A DNA stretch of 64,000 nucleotides, from NCBI RefSeq assembly GCF_014645655.1, contig NZ_BMMD01000003.1, positions 163,116 to 227,115 on the forward strand, read 5' to 3'. The notes under the pieces are model-generated. The model saw only the letters and a program-made list of their open reading frames with translations, did no database searches and had not been told where the DNA came from. Source of the stretch: Agromyces bauzanensis (GTDB lineage Bacteria; Actinomycetota; Actinomycetes; Actinomycetales; Microbacteriaceae). Below, piece after piece: positions 41,827 through 50,688 of the stretch. Both the position numbers and the translations under genes were made by a program. Position 1 is the stretch's first letter, and each line of letters starts with the position of its first letter.

Positions 41827-42231
41827 TCAGGGAATGCGCAGCACCGGCAGTTGCCCACCGAGGTCGGCACGCTGACCCGAGGCGTGCACGCGTCCGGATG
41901 CCCGCGCATCGGCCCACGACAGGTCGCCCACCGCCAGGGCGAGCCACGTCGCGGTATCCGTCTCGACGACGTTCGGCGGTGTGCCGCGCGTGTGCTTCGG
42001 GCCCTCGATGCACTGCACCGCCCCGTGCGGCGGCACGCGCACCTCGACGGTGCCGCCCGGGGCCTGCTCGGCGAGGAGCTGCAGCGTGTACCGCACCGCG
42101 AGGGCGAGGGTCGAACGGTCGACGGATGCCCCGAGTGCAGCGCCTGCGCCCTCGCCGCGGCGCGCGGCGATCGCCTGCACCGTGCTCACCGCTGCCCGCC
42201 CCAACGCGTCGTCGATCCGCACCCGTGCCAT
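41827..42231 (-). CDS. Sterol-carrier (SCP2-like) family protein
   Basis: A 134-residue protein of the actinobacterial sterol carrier family. It has an N-terminal helix (RIDDALGRAAVSTVQAIA), strands with LALAVRYTLQLLAEQAPGGT and VEVRVPPHGAVQCIEGPKH, and DTATWLALAVGDLSWADARA, the SCP2 segment that lines a lipid pocket. It is divergent from purD with 160 bp between; this adjacency recurs in Microbacteriaceae. A lipid or small hydrophobic ligand is expected but unidentified. Confidence 0.82.
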   Translation of the reverse strand: MARVRIDDALGRAAVSTVQAIAARRGEGAGAALGASVDRSTLALAVRYTLQLLAEQAPGGTVEVRVPPHGAVQCIEGPKHTRGTPPNVVETDTATWLALAVGDLSWADARASGRVHASGQRADLGGQLPVLRIP

Positions 42232-42391
42232 GCCTCCATCCTGCACCCACCGCGGCGGCCCGCACTGGCATCGGAATTCAGGAGGTCGGCGGTGGTCCCG
42301 GGTGGTCAGGAGTCGTTTCCGCGCCGAGACGACCACACTCGCTCGCGCTGATCCTGAATTCTGAACGGATGCGACGGGGTAGCCTGAACCG

Positions 42392-43705
42392 GTGAGAATC
42401 CTCGTCCTCGGCTCGGGCGCGCGCGAGCATGCCATCGTCCTCGCGCTCCTCGACGAGGAGGCCGGTCACGAGATCATCGCCGCCCCCGGCAACGCCGGCA
42501 TCGCGGCATCCGCGACCTCGTCGGCGCGCGGCAGCGTGACCACGATCGCACTCGACCCGACCGACCCCGTGCTCGTCGCCGACTACGCGTTCGACAACGA
42601 CATCGAGCTCGTCGTGATCGGCCCCGAGGCCCCGCTCGTGGCCGGCGTCGCCGATGCGCTGCGTCCCCGCGGCATCGCCGTGTTCGGGCCGGGCCGGGCC
42701 GCGGCCGCCCTCGAGGGCTCGAAGACCTTCGCCAAGCGCGTCATGGAGGCCGCGGGCGTGCCGACCGGCCGCGCGACGCTCGCCGACACCCTCGCCGAGG
42801 TCGAGGCGACGCTCGACGACTTCGGTGCGCCCTACGTCGTGAAGGCCGACGGGCTCGCCGCCGGCAAGGGCGTGCTCGTCACCAGCGACCGCGACGCCGC
42901 GCTCGCGCACGCCACCCACTACCTGCAGCAGGGGCCGGTGCTCGTCGAGGAGTTCCTCGACGGCCAGGAGGTCTCGCTGTTCCTGCTGTCCGACGGCACG
43001 CACGTGGTGCCGCTCTCGCCCGCGCAGGACTACAAGCGCCTGCTCGACGGCGACCGGGGGCCGAACACGGGCGGCATGGGGGCCTACTCGCCCCTGCCGT
43101 GGCTCGCCGACCGCTTCGGCAGCGAGGAGGCCTTCGACGATGAGGTCGTCGAGACCATCGCAAAGCCGACCGTGAAGCAGCTCGCCGAGGAGCAGACGCC
43201 GTTCATCGGGCTGCTCTACGCGGGCCTCATCCTGACCTCTCGCGGCATCCGCGTCATCGAGTTCAACGCGCGGTTCGGCGACCCTGAGACGCAGGTCGTG
43301 CTGCCCCGCCTCGAGACGCCGCTGTCGGGCCTGCTGTTCGCCGCGGCAACGGGCGGGCTCGGGCAGGTGCCGCGCCCGGTGTTCCGACCGGATGCCGCGG
43401 TCACGGTCGTGCTGGCGAGCGAGGGGTATCCCGAGGCCCCCGAGACGGGACGCGTGATCGAGGGCGTCGACGCCGCGGCATCCGTGCCCGGAGTGCACCT
43501 CGCGCACGCCGCGACCGCCATCGGCGCCGCGTCGGGGCCCGGCGGGACCGCGCCGCTCGTCGCGACCGGCGGACGCGTGCTCAACGTCGTCGCGCTCGGC
43601 TCCGACTTCGCCGAGGCCCGGCGACGCGCGTACGAGGCCATCGGCCGCATTCGCCTCGAGGGCGGGCAGTACCGAACCGACATCGCCGCGCGCGTCGCGG
43701 AGTGA
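42392..43705 (+). CDS. purD: Phosphoribosylamine-glycine ligase (GAR synthetase)
   Basis: Second step of purine synthesis. 437 residues of the ATP-grasp superfamily. [14 protein letters not shown] is the N-terminal domain; [18 protein letters not shown] the ATP-grasp strand; [15 protein letters not shown] the glycine loop; [15 protein letters not shown] the metal and phosphate site. The start is GTG at 42392, 8 nt after TAGCCT, with no ribosome site. purC follows after 13 bp, so purD-purC form an operon. Confidence 0.96.
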   Translation: MRILVLGSGAREHAIVLALLDEEAGHEIIAAPGNAGIAASATSSARGSVTTIALDPTDPVLVADYAFDNDIELVVIGPEAPLVAGVADALRPRGIAVFGPGRAAAALEGSKTFAKRVMEAAGVPTGRATLADTLAEVEATLDDFGAPYVVKADGLAAGKGVLVTSDRDAALAHATHYLQQGPVLVEEFLDGQEVSLFLLSDGTHVVPLSPAQDYKRLLDGDRGPNTGGMGAYSPLPWLADRFGSEEAFDDEVVETIAKPTVKQLAEEQTPFIGLLYAGLILTSRGIRVIEFNARFGDPETQVVLPRLETPLSGLLFAAATGGLGQVPRPVFRPDAAVTVVLASEGYPEAPETGRVIEGVDAAASVPGVHLAHAATAIGAASGPGGTAPLVATGGRVLNVVALGSDFAEARRRAYEAIGRIRLEGGQYRTDIAARVAE

Positions 43706-43718
43706 GGGGAACCCGCGC

Positions 43719-44663
43719 ATGAGCGACGCGAGAGAGCTGTCCGGCTGGACGCACGTGTACTCGGGCAAGGTGCGCGACCTGTACGTGCCCGCGACGACGC
43801 CCGACGATGACGACGACTGGACCGGCGATCCGCTGCGCCGCTCACGCGTCGTGCTGGTGGTCGCGAGCGATCGGGTGAGCGCGTTCGACCGCGTGCTCGA
43901 GCCGGCGATCCCCGGCAAGGGCGCCGTGCTCACGAAGCTCACGCGGTGGTGGCTCGACCAGCTGCCCGAGGTGCCCAACCATCTCGCCTACGCCGAGGAC
44001 GACCGGCTGGCCGGCCTACCCGACGTCCCGGCCGGCGTGGTCGAACGCGCGATGCTGTGCCGAACGCTCGACATGTTCCCCATCGAGTGCGTCGTGCGCG
44101 GCTACCTCGCGGGCGGGGGTTGGAAGGAGTACCAGGCCACGGGCGCCATCGGCGGCATCCCGCTGCCCGAGGGCCTCTCGAACGGCGACCGGCTGCCCGA
44201 GCCCGTGTACACGCCCGCGTGGAAGGCGCCGCTCGGCGAGCACGACGAGAACATCTCGTACGAGCGCACCATCGAGCTCGTCGGCGAGACCGTCGCGGAG
44301 CAGCTGCGGGCGTTGTCGCTCGACATCTTCACGCACGCCTCCGAGGTCGCCGAGAGCCGCGGCGTGATCCTCGCCGACACGAAGTTCGAGTTCGGCGCCG
44401 ACCGTGACACGGGCATCGTCACGCTCGCCGACGAGGTGCTCACGAGCGACTCGAGCCGGTACTGGGACGCCGAGGCGTACCTCACGGGCGCCACTCCCGA
44501 GCTGCGCATGGCGAGCTTCGACAAGCAGATCGTGCGCGACTGGCTGGCCGCGAACTGGGATCAGGACGAGGTCGAGGAGCCGCCGACGCTGCCTCACGAG
44601 ATCGTCGAGCGCACCGCCGAGCGGTACCGCGCCCTGTTCGAGCGGTTGACCCTCGGCCTCTGA
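43719..44663 (+). CDS. purC: SAICAR synthase
   Basis: Joins CAIR and aspartate using ATP (eighth step of purine synthesis). 314 residues, the longer actinobacterial/eukaryotic-like form. HVYSGKVRDLYVP is the N-terminal strand loop; DRVSAFDRVLEPAIPGKGAV the SAICAR signature; ECVVRGYLAGGGWKEYQATG the second signature; LADTKFEFGADRD binds metal. GAGGGGAAC precedes the ATG. It is the second gene of the purD-purC pair. Confidence 0.96.
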   Translation: MSDARELSGWTHVYSGKVRDLYVPATTPDDDDDWTGDPLRRSRVVLVVASDRVSAFDRVLEPAIPGKGAVLTKLTRWWLDQLPEVPNHLAYAEDDRLAGLPDVPAGVVERAMLCRTLDMFPIECVVRGYLAGGGWKEYQATGAIGGIPLPEGLSNGDRLPEPVYTPAWKAPLGEHDENISYERTIELVGETVAEQLRALSLDIFTHASEVAESRGVILADTKFEFGADRDTGIVTLADEVLTSDSSRYWDAEAYLTGATPELRMASFDKQIVRDWLAANWDQDEVEEPPTLPHEIVERTAERYRALFERLTLGL

Positions 44664-44677
44664 GCGGCGCGGCGAGC

Positions 44678-44990
44678 TCAGCCGGCCGCTCGGATGGCCT
44701 CCGCGTAGGCCACGTACCCGGCCGGGTTCGGGTGGTACGCCTCATCGTTCCCCGGCGCGATGATCCACGGGTCGACCCGGCACCGATGCCGTGGCCGGCG
44801 AACACCGTCTCCACGGCGACATGGACGAATCCCGATCCGGCCGCGGCGACGGATGCCTCGATCGTGTCGTTCAGCAGCTGGACGCCCTGGTTGGCCGCCG
44901 CCAGCCTCGGATCGGTCGACGGCTCGAAGAGCAGCGGATGCGGCGGACCATACTCTCCGATTGGCCATGCCACCACCCCTTTCGGAATGC
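44678..44990 (-). pseudogene. C-terminal remnant of an SGNH/GDSL hydrolase
   Basis: The minus strand reads DPRLAAANQGVQLLNDTIEA, then SVAAAGSGFVHVAVETVFAG and HGIGAG, and changes frame. The next frame gives DPWIIAPGNDEAYHPNPAGY and VAYAEAIRAAG before the stop. DxxHPNxxGY is block V of SGNH esterases, with the catalytic Asp and His. The N-terminal Ser block is absent and the frame is broken, so it is inactive. The remnant runs up to the promoter of the next gene. Confidence 0.8.
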
Positions 44991-45012
44991 CCGGTGGGAT
45001 CGATGGGTTATC

Positions 45013-45034
45013 ATTAGTTGTGACTACAACCAAT
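45013..45034. promoter_or_regulatory. Palindromic operator over the VOC dioxygenase start
   Basis: GTTGT-GACT-ACAAC (45017-45030) is perfect, and outer ATT/AAT extend it. TATCAT at 45009-45014 is a likely -10 hexamer, 5 nt before the GTG at 45020. A repressor bound here would cover both the transcription start and the start codon. The form resembles MarR-family operators, which often control VOC dioxygenase genes. Confidence 0.6.
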
Positions 45035-45916
45035 GGTGTGCCGTCGACCGGCCTCCTCGCCGCCGACACCGGCATGGGCGCCGTGACGCTGAAGGTCGGC
45101 GACCTCGACGCGATGATCCGTTACTACCGCGACGGCGTGACCCTCGAGCTGCTCGGCCACGACGGCCCGGTCGCCGTGCTCGGACGCGGCACGACGCCCA
45201 TCGTCATCCTCGAGTTCGCCCCCGAGCTGAGGCACGCCGGTCCCCGCAGCGCGGGCCTGTTCCATACCGCGATCCTCTTCGACTCGCGCGAGGCGCTCGC
45301 CGCCGCCGTCTACTCGGTGGCGCTCAAGTACCCGGGCACCTTCACGGGCAGCTCCGACCACCTCGTGAGCGAGGCGTTCTACTTCAGCGACCCCGAGGGC
45401 AACGGCGTCGAGCTCTACGTCGACCGCGACCGCTCGCAGTGGAGCTGGACGCACGGCCAGATCGAGATGGCCACGATGTTCCTCGACCCGAATCGCTACC
45501 TCACCGAGCACCTGACACAGCTCGCAGCGGATGCCGCGACGGCGGGCACGGGGCTCGGTGACGCGATCGTCGGCCACGTGCACCTGTCCGTGGGCGACAT
45601 CCCGAGCGCCCGCGAGTTCTACGTGGACCGCCTCGGCTTCGAGACGACCACGATGTACGGCAGCCAGGCGCTCTTCGTGTCGGCCGGCGGCTACCACCAC
45701 CACATGGCCATGAACACGTGGAACAGCGCCGGCGCGGGTCGGCGCGGCCCGGCGCTCGGCCTCGGCAAGGTCGAGATCGTCGTGCCCGGCGCCGACGACC
45801 TCGGCGACCTCGGCGAGCGGATGTCGCACTACGGCGTCGCGACGCGGGACGACGGGCGCACCCTCGCGTTCGACGACCCGTGGGCGAACCTCATCGAGGT
45901 GCGCGCGGCCGACTGA
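45020..45916 (+). CDS. Two-domain VOC protein, extradiol (catechol 2,3-) dioxygenase-like
   Basis: A 298-residue protein with two VOC modules in the CatE/MhqO arrangement. The first begins GAVTLKVGDLDAMIRYYRDG and has LFHTAILF and YFSDPEGNGVELYVDRDR. The second begins VGHVHLSVGDIPSAREFYVD and has GYHHHMAMNTWNSAG. His in GHVHLS, His in GGYHHHM and Glu near the end (NLIEVRAAD) are the 2-His-1-Glu iron site. Likely ring-cleavage of catechols or hydroquinones. It starts at GTG in a probably leaderless message under a palindromic operator. Confidence 0.87.
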   Translation: MTTTNGVPSTGLLAADTGMGAVTLKVGDLDAMIRYYRDGVTLELLGHDGPVAVLGRGTTPIVILEFAPELRHAGPRSAGLFHTAILFDSREALAAAVYSVALKYPGTFTGSSDHLVSEAFYFSDPEGNGVELYVDRDRSQWSWTHGQIEMATMFLDPNRYLTEHLTQLAADAATAGTGLGDAIVGHVHLSVGDIPSAREFYVDRLGFETTTMYGSQALFVSAGGYHHHMAMNTWNSAGAGRRGPALGLGKVEIVVPGADDLGDLGERMSHYGVATRDDGRTLAFDDPWANLIEVRAAD

Positions 45917-45944
45917 TCGCAGCGCCCCCCGGCGACGCCGGTCG

Positions 45945-46595
45945 TCAGTCGCCGGCGGTGCGGGGTCCCTTGCGGTGCGACATGTCGTGGAACGTCTCGA
46001 AATCGAGCCCGACGCCGGGCAGCGGCGTCAGGTCGGGACGCGCGCGCAGCCCGTCGAGCACGACCGCGAGCTGGCGTCGCCAGTACGGCAGGTAGGTGCC
46101 GCCGTACTGGCCGAGCGAGCCCAGCATGTCGACGAGCACGCTGAGGTCCACCGCCGTCACGTCGGCGCGAAGCGATCCCTCGGCCTGGGCGCGTGCGACG
46201 AGCCCGTCGACCGGCTCGGCGAACTCGGCGCCGGGCCGGTAGCCGGGATCGATCTCGGCCATGCGACGCATGACCGCGGGCACGTAGGGCGCGTTCGCGA
46301 GCCACGCCGCAAGCCGTTCCACGTAGAGTTCGACGGATCGCCAGGCGGTCTCGGCGGCGAGGATCCCGTCCGCGAGCTCGCGCAGCTCGCCGACCCCGAT
46401 GTCGTAGAGTTCGCGGACCAGCGCGTCGCGGTTCGGGAAGTGTCGGTACACGGTGCCAGCGCCGACACCGGCCCGCGTCGCCAGCTCATCGAGCGGAGCG
46501 TCGATTCCGCGCTCGGCGAACAGCACCCTCGCCTCGGCGAGGAGTCGCTCGTGGTTCCGCCGAGCATCACGCCGCGGCGAAGCGGCCGGGTTCAC
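45945..46595 (-). CDS. TetR-family regulator
   Basis: A 216-residue regulator. The DNA-binding helices are LLAEARVLFAERGIDAPLDE, VGAGTVYRHFPNRDALVREL, close to the RutR/AcrR pattern; the C-terminal domain begins near residue 85. The divergent region holds a CGGAG/CTCCG palindrome but no regulated exporter: the plus-strand neighbour is kynA 210 bp away. Either it regulates itself or the partner was lost. GTG at 46595 is the chosen start. Confidence 0.87.
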   Translation of the reverse strand: MNPAASPRRDARRNHERLLAEARVLFAERGIDAPLDELATRAGVGAGTVYRHFPNRDALVRELYDIGVGELRELADGILAAETAWRSVELYVERLAAWLANAPYVPAVMRRMAEIDPGYRPGAEFAEPVDGLVARAQAEGSLRADVTAVDLSVLVDMLGSLGQYGGTYLPYWRRQLAVVLDGLRARPDLTPLPGVGLDFETFHDMSHRKGPRTAGD

Positions 46596-46628
46596 GTGTT
46601 CACCATAGCCGGTTCGTCGGGTATCATT

Positions 46629-46644
46629 CGGAGTGTTGCCTCCG
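46629..46644. promoter_or_regulatory. Candidate TetR operator
   Basis: CGGAG (46629-46633) and CTCCG (46640-46644) flank TGTTGC, 34 bp upstream of the TetR gene. Similar GGAG-N-CTCC sites serve drug-responsive TetR repressors. GTATCATT just before it is a possible promoter hexamer. Confidence 0.4.
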
Positions 46645-46808
46645 TTTCCTCGGAGCGGCAGGTGACCGACCCCCTCGGGGGAGGGGTTTCAGTGCGGCAG
46701 GCGGCGACCGGTCCGACCGGCGGGGGACCCGCCCGCCGCGCCTGCATCAAGGCGAGGCATCCGCCGCACCCACGGTGCGTGATCGCGGCGCGCGGCTAGG
46801 CTGAACGC

Positions 46809-47687
46809 GTGGCCGACACCGATGAGCACGAGCGCCCCGTCGCCGAGAACACGCGCCGGATCGAGGCATCCGTCGTCACCGACTTCAGCAACCGGATGAG
46901 CTACGGCGGCTACCTCGACCTCGACACGCTGCTCTCGGCGCAACGGCCCATCTCGCGGCCCGAGCATCACGACGAGCTGCTGTTCATCATCCAGCACCAG
47001 ACCACCGAGCTGTGGCTGAAGCTCGTGCTGCACGAGCTCGAGACGGCGCGCGACCTCCTGCGTGCCGACGAACTCGCACCGGCGCTGAAGTGCATCGCGC
47101 GGGTGAAGCACATCCAGAAGACGCTCACCGAGCAGTGGTCGGTGCTGGCGACCCTCACCCCCACCGAGTACGCGCAGTTCCGCGGCGTGCTCGGCAACGC
47201 GAGCGGGTTCCAGTCGTACCAGTACCGCGCCGTCGAGTTCGTGCTCGGCAACAAGAACGCGAAGATGATGCGGATCTTCGAGTCGGATGCCGCAGCCACC
47301 GCCATCCTCCGGCACGCGCTCGAATCGCCGAGCGTCTACGACGAGTTCCTCCGGCTCCTCGCTCGAGCCGGCTACCCGATCCCGAGCGAGGTGCTCGAAC
47401 GCGACGTGACCCTGGCCTGGACGTTCCGGCCCGAGCTCGTGCCCGTGTTCACCAAGATCTACCAGCACACCGACGAGCACTGGGCCGCCTACGAGACCTG
47501 CGAGGAGCTCGTCGACCTCGAGGACAACTTCCAGCTCTGGCGCTTCCGGCACCTGAAGACCGTCGAGCGCATCATCGGCATGAAGACCGGCACGGGCGGG
47601 TCGAGCGGAGCGACGTTCCTGAAGCGAGCACTCGAGCTCACCTTCTTCCCCGAGCTCTACGCCGTGCGCACCGAGATCCCGGGATGA
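46809..47687 (+). CDS. kynA: Tryptophan 2,3-dioxygenase
   Basis: Heme enzyme that opens the indole ring of tryptophan to N-formylkynurenine. 292 residues. SYGGYLDLDTLLSAQRP and HDELLFIIQHQTTELWLKL form the substrate-binding N-terminal region, FQSYQYRAVEFVLGNKN the family core, and the proximal heme His lies in RFRHLKTVERIIGMKTGTGG. The start is GTG, 8 nt after TAGGCT, probably leaderless. An amidohydrolase and kynU follow at 3 bp and by overlap, forming a tryptophan-to-anthranilate operon. Confidence 0.95.
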   Translation: MADTDEHERPVAENTRRIEASVVTDFSNRMSYGGYLDLDTLLSAQRPISRPEHHDELLFIIQHQTTELWLKLVLHELETARDLLRADELAPALKCIARVKHIQKTLTEQWSVLATLTPTEYAQFRGVLGNASGFQSYQYRAVEFVLGNKNAKMMRIFESDAAATAILRHALESPSVYDEFLRLLARAGYPIPSEVLERDVTLAWTFRPELVPVFTKIYQHTDEHWAAYETCEELVDLEDNFQLWRFRHLKTVERIIGMKTGTGGSSGATFLKRALELTFFPELYAVRTEIPG

Positions 47688-47690
47688 CGG

Positions 47691-48707
47691 ATGCGGCACG
47701 CTGACGAACCCGCCGCCCGCCACCGCGCCACGCTCGACCTCGGCCCGCTCGCCGAACCCGTGCGCCGGTCGATGAACGGCGAGCACGCCGGTGACGCCGG
47801 CACGATGCTGCCGCCGCTCGTCGACCACCACGTGCACCTCATGATCACCGGCATCCACGCGCTGGCCGACTCCGCGCTCGCCGGCGCCGTGGACCTCGGG
47901 GCACCGCTCGACCTCCTCACGGAACGGCGCTCCCACGACGGGCTGCCGCACGTGGAGTTCGCGGGTACCTTCCTCACGGCGCCCGGCGGGTACCCGGTCG
48001 GACGACCATGGGCTGCGCCCGGCTGCGCTCGCGAGGTTCCCGCAGCCACGGGCGACGGTCGCGGGTCGCTGCCCGGCCCCGCGGAGACGGCCGTGTCGGA
48101 GCAGCAGGCGTTCGGGGCATCCCTCATCAAGGTCGCGCTGGACGCCGCCGCCGGACCGGTGTTCGACCGGTCGACGCTCGACGCCGTGGTCGCCGCGGCG
48201 CACGGGCGCGGCCTGCCCGTCGTCGCGCATGTCGAAGGCGACGGGATGACGCGGCTCGCGATCGAGGCCGGTGTCGACGCGCTCGCGCACACGCCGTTCA
48301 CCGAACGCGTCGACGACGACCTCGTCGCGCGTGCCGCGGTCGACGGGCAACGCTGGATCTCGACGCTCTTCGTCGCGGGCCATGGCGAGCCGACGCCCGA
48401 ACGCGACCTCGCGATCGACAACCTGCGCCGGTTCCGCGCCGCCGGCGGCCGAGTGCTCTACGGCACCGACCTCGGCAACGGCGACCAGCCGCTCGGGGTC
48501 AACCCCGCCGAGGTCGGCCTGCTCACGGAGGCCGGCCTCGGGGCATCCCACGTCCTCGCCGCGATCTGCGACCCGTGGCCGCTCGACGAGCGCGACGACG
48601 CCGTCGCGACGTTCGTGCCCGGCCCACCGCCCACGACCCTCGACGGACTCCCCGACTGGCTCGCCTCGGCGTGCCTCGTGCCGGCCGAAGAACTGGAGGC
48701 CCTGTGA
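47691..48707 (+). CDS. Amidohydrolase-family enzyme in the kynurenine operon
   Basis: A 338-residue metal-dependent hydrolase of the imidazolonepropionase/prolidase-like branch. LVDHHVHLM provides the HxH pair on strand 1, SLIKVALDAA the strand with the bridging-Lys position, LPVVAHVEG and ALAHTPF two further His, and RVLYGTDLGNGD the Asp on strand 8. It lies exactly between kynA and kynU, where N-formylkynurenine formamidase is needed, and no other formamidase is in the operon. Hydrolysis of the N-formyl amide is a chemically sensible role but is inferred only from position and fold. The gene overlaps kynU by 4 bp. Confidence 0.8.
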   Translation: MRHADEPAARHRATLDLGPLAEPVRRSMNGEHAGDAGTMLPPLVDHHVHLMITGIHALADSALAGAVDLGAPLDLLTERRSHDGLPHVEFAGTFLTAPGGYPVGRPWAAPGCAREVPAATGDGRGSLPGPAETAVSEQQAFGASLIKVALDAAAGPVFDRSTLDAVVAAAHGRGLPVVAHVEGDGMTRLAIEAGVDALAHTPFTERVDDDLVARAAVDGQRWISTLFVAGHGEPTPERDLAIDNLRRFRAAGGRVLYGTDLGNGDQPLGVNPAEVGLLTEAGLGASHVLAAICDPWPLDERDDAVATFVPGPPPTTLDGLPDWLASACLVPAEELEAL

Positions 48708-49963
48708 CCCTCGACCCGCACCTCGCCTACGCCCGCCGGATGGACCGCGCCGACGGGCTCGCGCATTACCGCAAGCGATTCGCGGGCGCAGACACCGACC
48801 TCGTCTACTTCGACGGGAACTCGCTCGGCCGCCCGCCCCTGTCGGCGATCGAGCGCATGGAACGGTTCCTGCGCGAGGAGTGGGGAGGACGCCTCATCCG
48901 CGGCTGGCACGAGTCGTGGATGCAGCTGCCGTTCGAGATCGGCGACCTCATCGGCCGGGCCGTCATCGAAGCCAAGCCCGGACAGACGGTGGTCGGCGAC
49001 TCCACCACCGTGCTCCTGTACAAGCTCGCTCGCGCGGCGGTCGATGCGCAGCTGGTGCGAGACCCGGGGCGTCGTGAGATCGTCGTCGACAGCGACAACT
49101 TCCCGACCGACCGCTACGTGCTCGAGGGAATCGCCCGGGAGCGCGACCTGCGCCTGCGGTGGATCCAGGTCGACACCGCCTCGGGCGTGACGAGCGAGCA
49201 CCTCGCCGAGGCGGCCGGGCCCGAGACGGCGCTCGTCGTCATCAGCCACGTCGCCTACCGTTCCGGCTACCTCGCCGAGGCGCAGGAGCTCACCCGCATC
49301 GCCCACGACGCGGGTGCCCTGATCCTCTGGGACCTCTGCCACTCTGCGGGCTCGGTGCCCGTGAAGGCCGACCTCTGGGGCTTCGACCTGGCCGTCGGGT
49401 GCACCTACAAGTACCTCAACGGCGGCCCGGGGTCACCAGCATTCGCGTACGTGCGCGACGACCTGCAGGAGGTGCTCGCGCAGCCGATCCAGGGCTGGAT
49501 GGGTGTGGCGGACGTGTTCGCGATGGGGCCCGAGTACGTTCCCGCCCGCGGCATCCGTCGCTTCCTCAGCGGCACGCCGCCCATCGTCGGCATGCTGGCG
49601 ATGCACGAGACGCTCGCGATGATCGAGGAGGTCGGCATGCCCGCCATCCGCGATAAGTCCGTGGCCCTCACGGAGTTCGCGATCTCGGTCGCCGAGGAGT
49701 GGCTCGCGCCGCTCGGCGTGTCGCTCGGGTCGCCGCTCGACCCCGCCGACCGCGGCGGTCACGTGACGCTCCGGCACCCGGCCATGCGCGAGGTCACGGC
49801 GCGGCTCTGGCAGCAGGACGTGATTCCCGACTACCGCGACCCGGGCGGCCTGCGCATCGGGCTCTCGCCGCTCTCGACGAGCTTCGAGGAGGTCCACCGC
49901 GGACTCGCGGCCGCGCGGGACACCCTGCGGACCGTGCTGACCGAGCGGGCCGGGCTGGCGTAG
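48704..49963 (+). CDS. kynU: Kynureninase
   Basis: PLP enzyme that cleaves kynurenine to anthranilate and alanine. 419 residues. YFDGNSLGRPPLSAIERM opens the fold; HESWMQLPFEIGDLIG and DSTTVLLYKLARAAV are kynureninase-specific; ILWDLCHSAGSVPVKAD holds the PLP-ring Asp; Lys236 in GCTYKYLNGGPGS is the Schiff-base lysine. It starts at GTG within GTGA, overlapping the amidohydrolase stop, so the two are translationally coupled. Confidence 0.95.
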   Translation: MTLDPHLAYARRMDRADGLAHYRKRFAGADTDLVYFDGNSLGRPPLSAIERMERFLREEWGGRLIRGWHESWMQLPFEIGDLIGRAVIEAKPGQTVVGDSTTVLLYKLARAAVDAQLVRDPGRREIVVDSDNFPTDRYVLEGIARERDLRLRWIQVDTASGVTSEHLAEAAGPETALVVISHVAYRSGYLAEAQELTRIAHDAGALILWDLCHSAGSVPVKADLWGFDLAVGCTYKYLNGGPGSPAFAYVRDDLQEVLAQPIQGWMGVADVFAMGPEYVPARGIRRFLSGTPPIVGMLAMHETLAMIEEVGMPAIRDKSVALTEFAISVAEEWLAPLGVSLGSPLDPADRGGHVTLRHPAMREVTARLWQQDVIPDYRDPGGLRIGLSPLSTSFEEVHRGLAAARDTLRTVLTERAGLA

Positions 49964-50169
49964 GTGCAGTGCCCCCATCCGAGAATCGAGACGATGCCAT
50001 CCGCACCGTTCGAGCCGGCGCTCGGTGCGGATGGCCTCAACTCGCGCCCCCGCGCCAGCATCGTCGGAAACTACCAGCCCGAGGGCCCACTGGCAATCCG
50101 GCCGTCGGTTCGGGCGGCATCCGGGCTGCGCGCGTACGATGACCGAATCGTACGAGGAAGGGTGGAACC

Positions 50170-50571
50170 ATGACCGACACGGACCGCACCATCGAGGACG
50201 CGACCCGAGCCGCACGCGAGGCCGCCGACCGGGTCACCAGCGCGACCACTGAGACGGCCGAGAACATCTCCGACATCGTGAGCGGCACCGCCGCCGAGAC
50301 GGCCGACACCGTGACGGACGGCGCCGCCGAGGCGAAGGAAGCCGCGGCAGACGCCGTCGAGGACATGCGCGCCGCGGCCGCCGAAGCCATGGACAAGATG
50401 ACGACCCAGGCCAAGGAGGCGTTCGAGAACGCCAGGGAGGCGGCGGATGACGGCGTCACGTATGTGAAGGCGAAGTACCGCGAGAACCCCACGCTCGTGA
50501 TCGCGGTCGGCGCGGCCGCCCTCGTGGGCGTGGCCGCCGTCCTGAAGTCGCTCTTCGGGCGTCGCGGCTGA
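50170..50571 (+). CDS. Ala-rich helical protein with C-terminal membrane anchor (DUF883/ElaB-like)
   Basis: A 133-residue protein. About 95 residues form one long amphipathic helix region rich in Ala, Glu, Asp and Thr with heptad-like spacing (EDATRAAREAADRVTSATTE and further). The end is ENPTLVIAVGAAALVGVAAV followed by LKSLFGRRG, a tail anchor like that of ElaB/YqjD proteins, which tether ribosomes to the membrane in stationary phase. Homology to that group is inferred from architecture. GGAAGGGTGG precedes the ATG. Confidence 0.65.
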   Translation: MTDTDRTIEDATRAAREAADRVTSATTETAENISDIVSGTAAETADTVTDGAAEAKEAAADAVEDMRAAAAEAMDKMTTQAKEAFENAREAADDGVTYVKAKYRENPTLVIAVGAAALVGVAAVLKSLFGRRG

Positions 50572-50582
50572 CGCGGAGTTCG

Positions 50583-50613
50583 ATGGTCGAGTAGCACCGA
50601 AGGCGCGTACCGA
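50583..50613. repeat. Partial copy of a dispersed GGTCGAGTAGC repeat
   Basis: ATGGTCGAGTAGCACCGAAG resembles the repeat at 62436-62465 (GGTGGTCGAGTAGCGAAGCG) at its left end but diverges to the right. It lies just after the ElaB-like gene. Confidence 0.5.
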
Positions 50614-50688
50614 CGCCTCGCCCTCCTCGGGGCCTGCCTGCACTACGCTGGCGTCCTGCCGTGATCGGCCGAACGGGAAGGGGCGCAG

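Noticed and set aside
46689..48551. 620-codon minus-strand open frame opposite kynA and the amidohydrolase
   Set aside because: It is antisense shadow coding. The plus strand carries clear enzyme motifs, coupled starts and a promoter; the minus frame has none.
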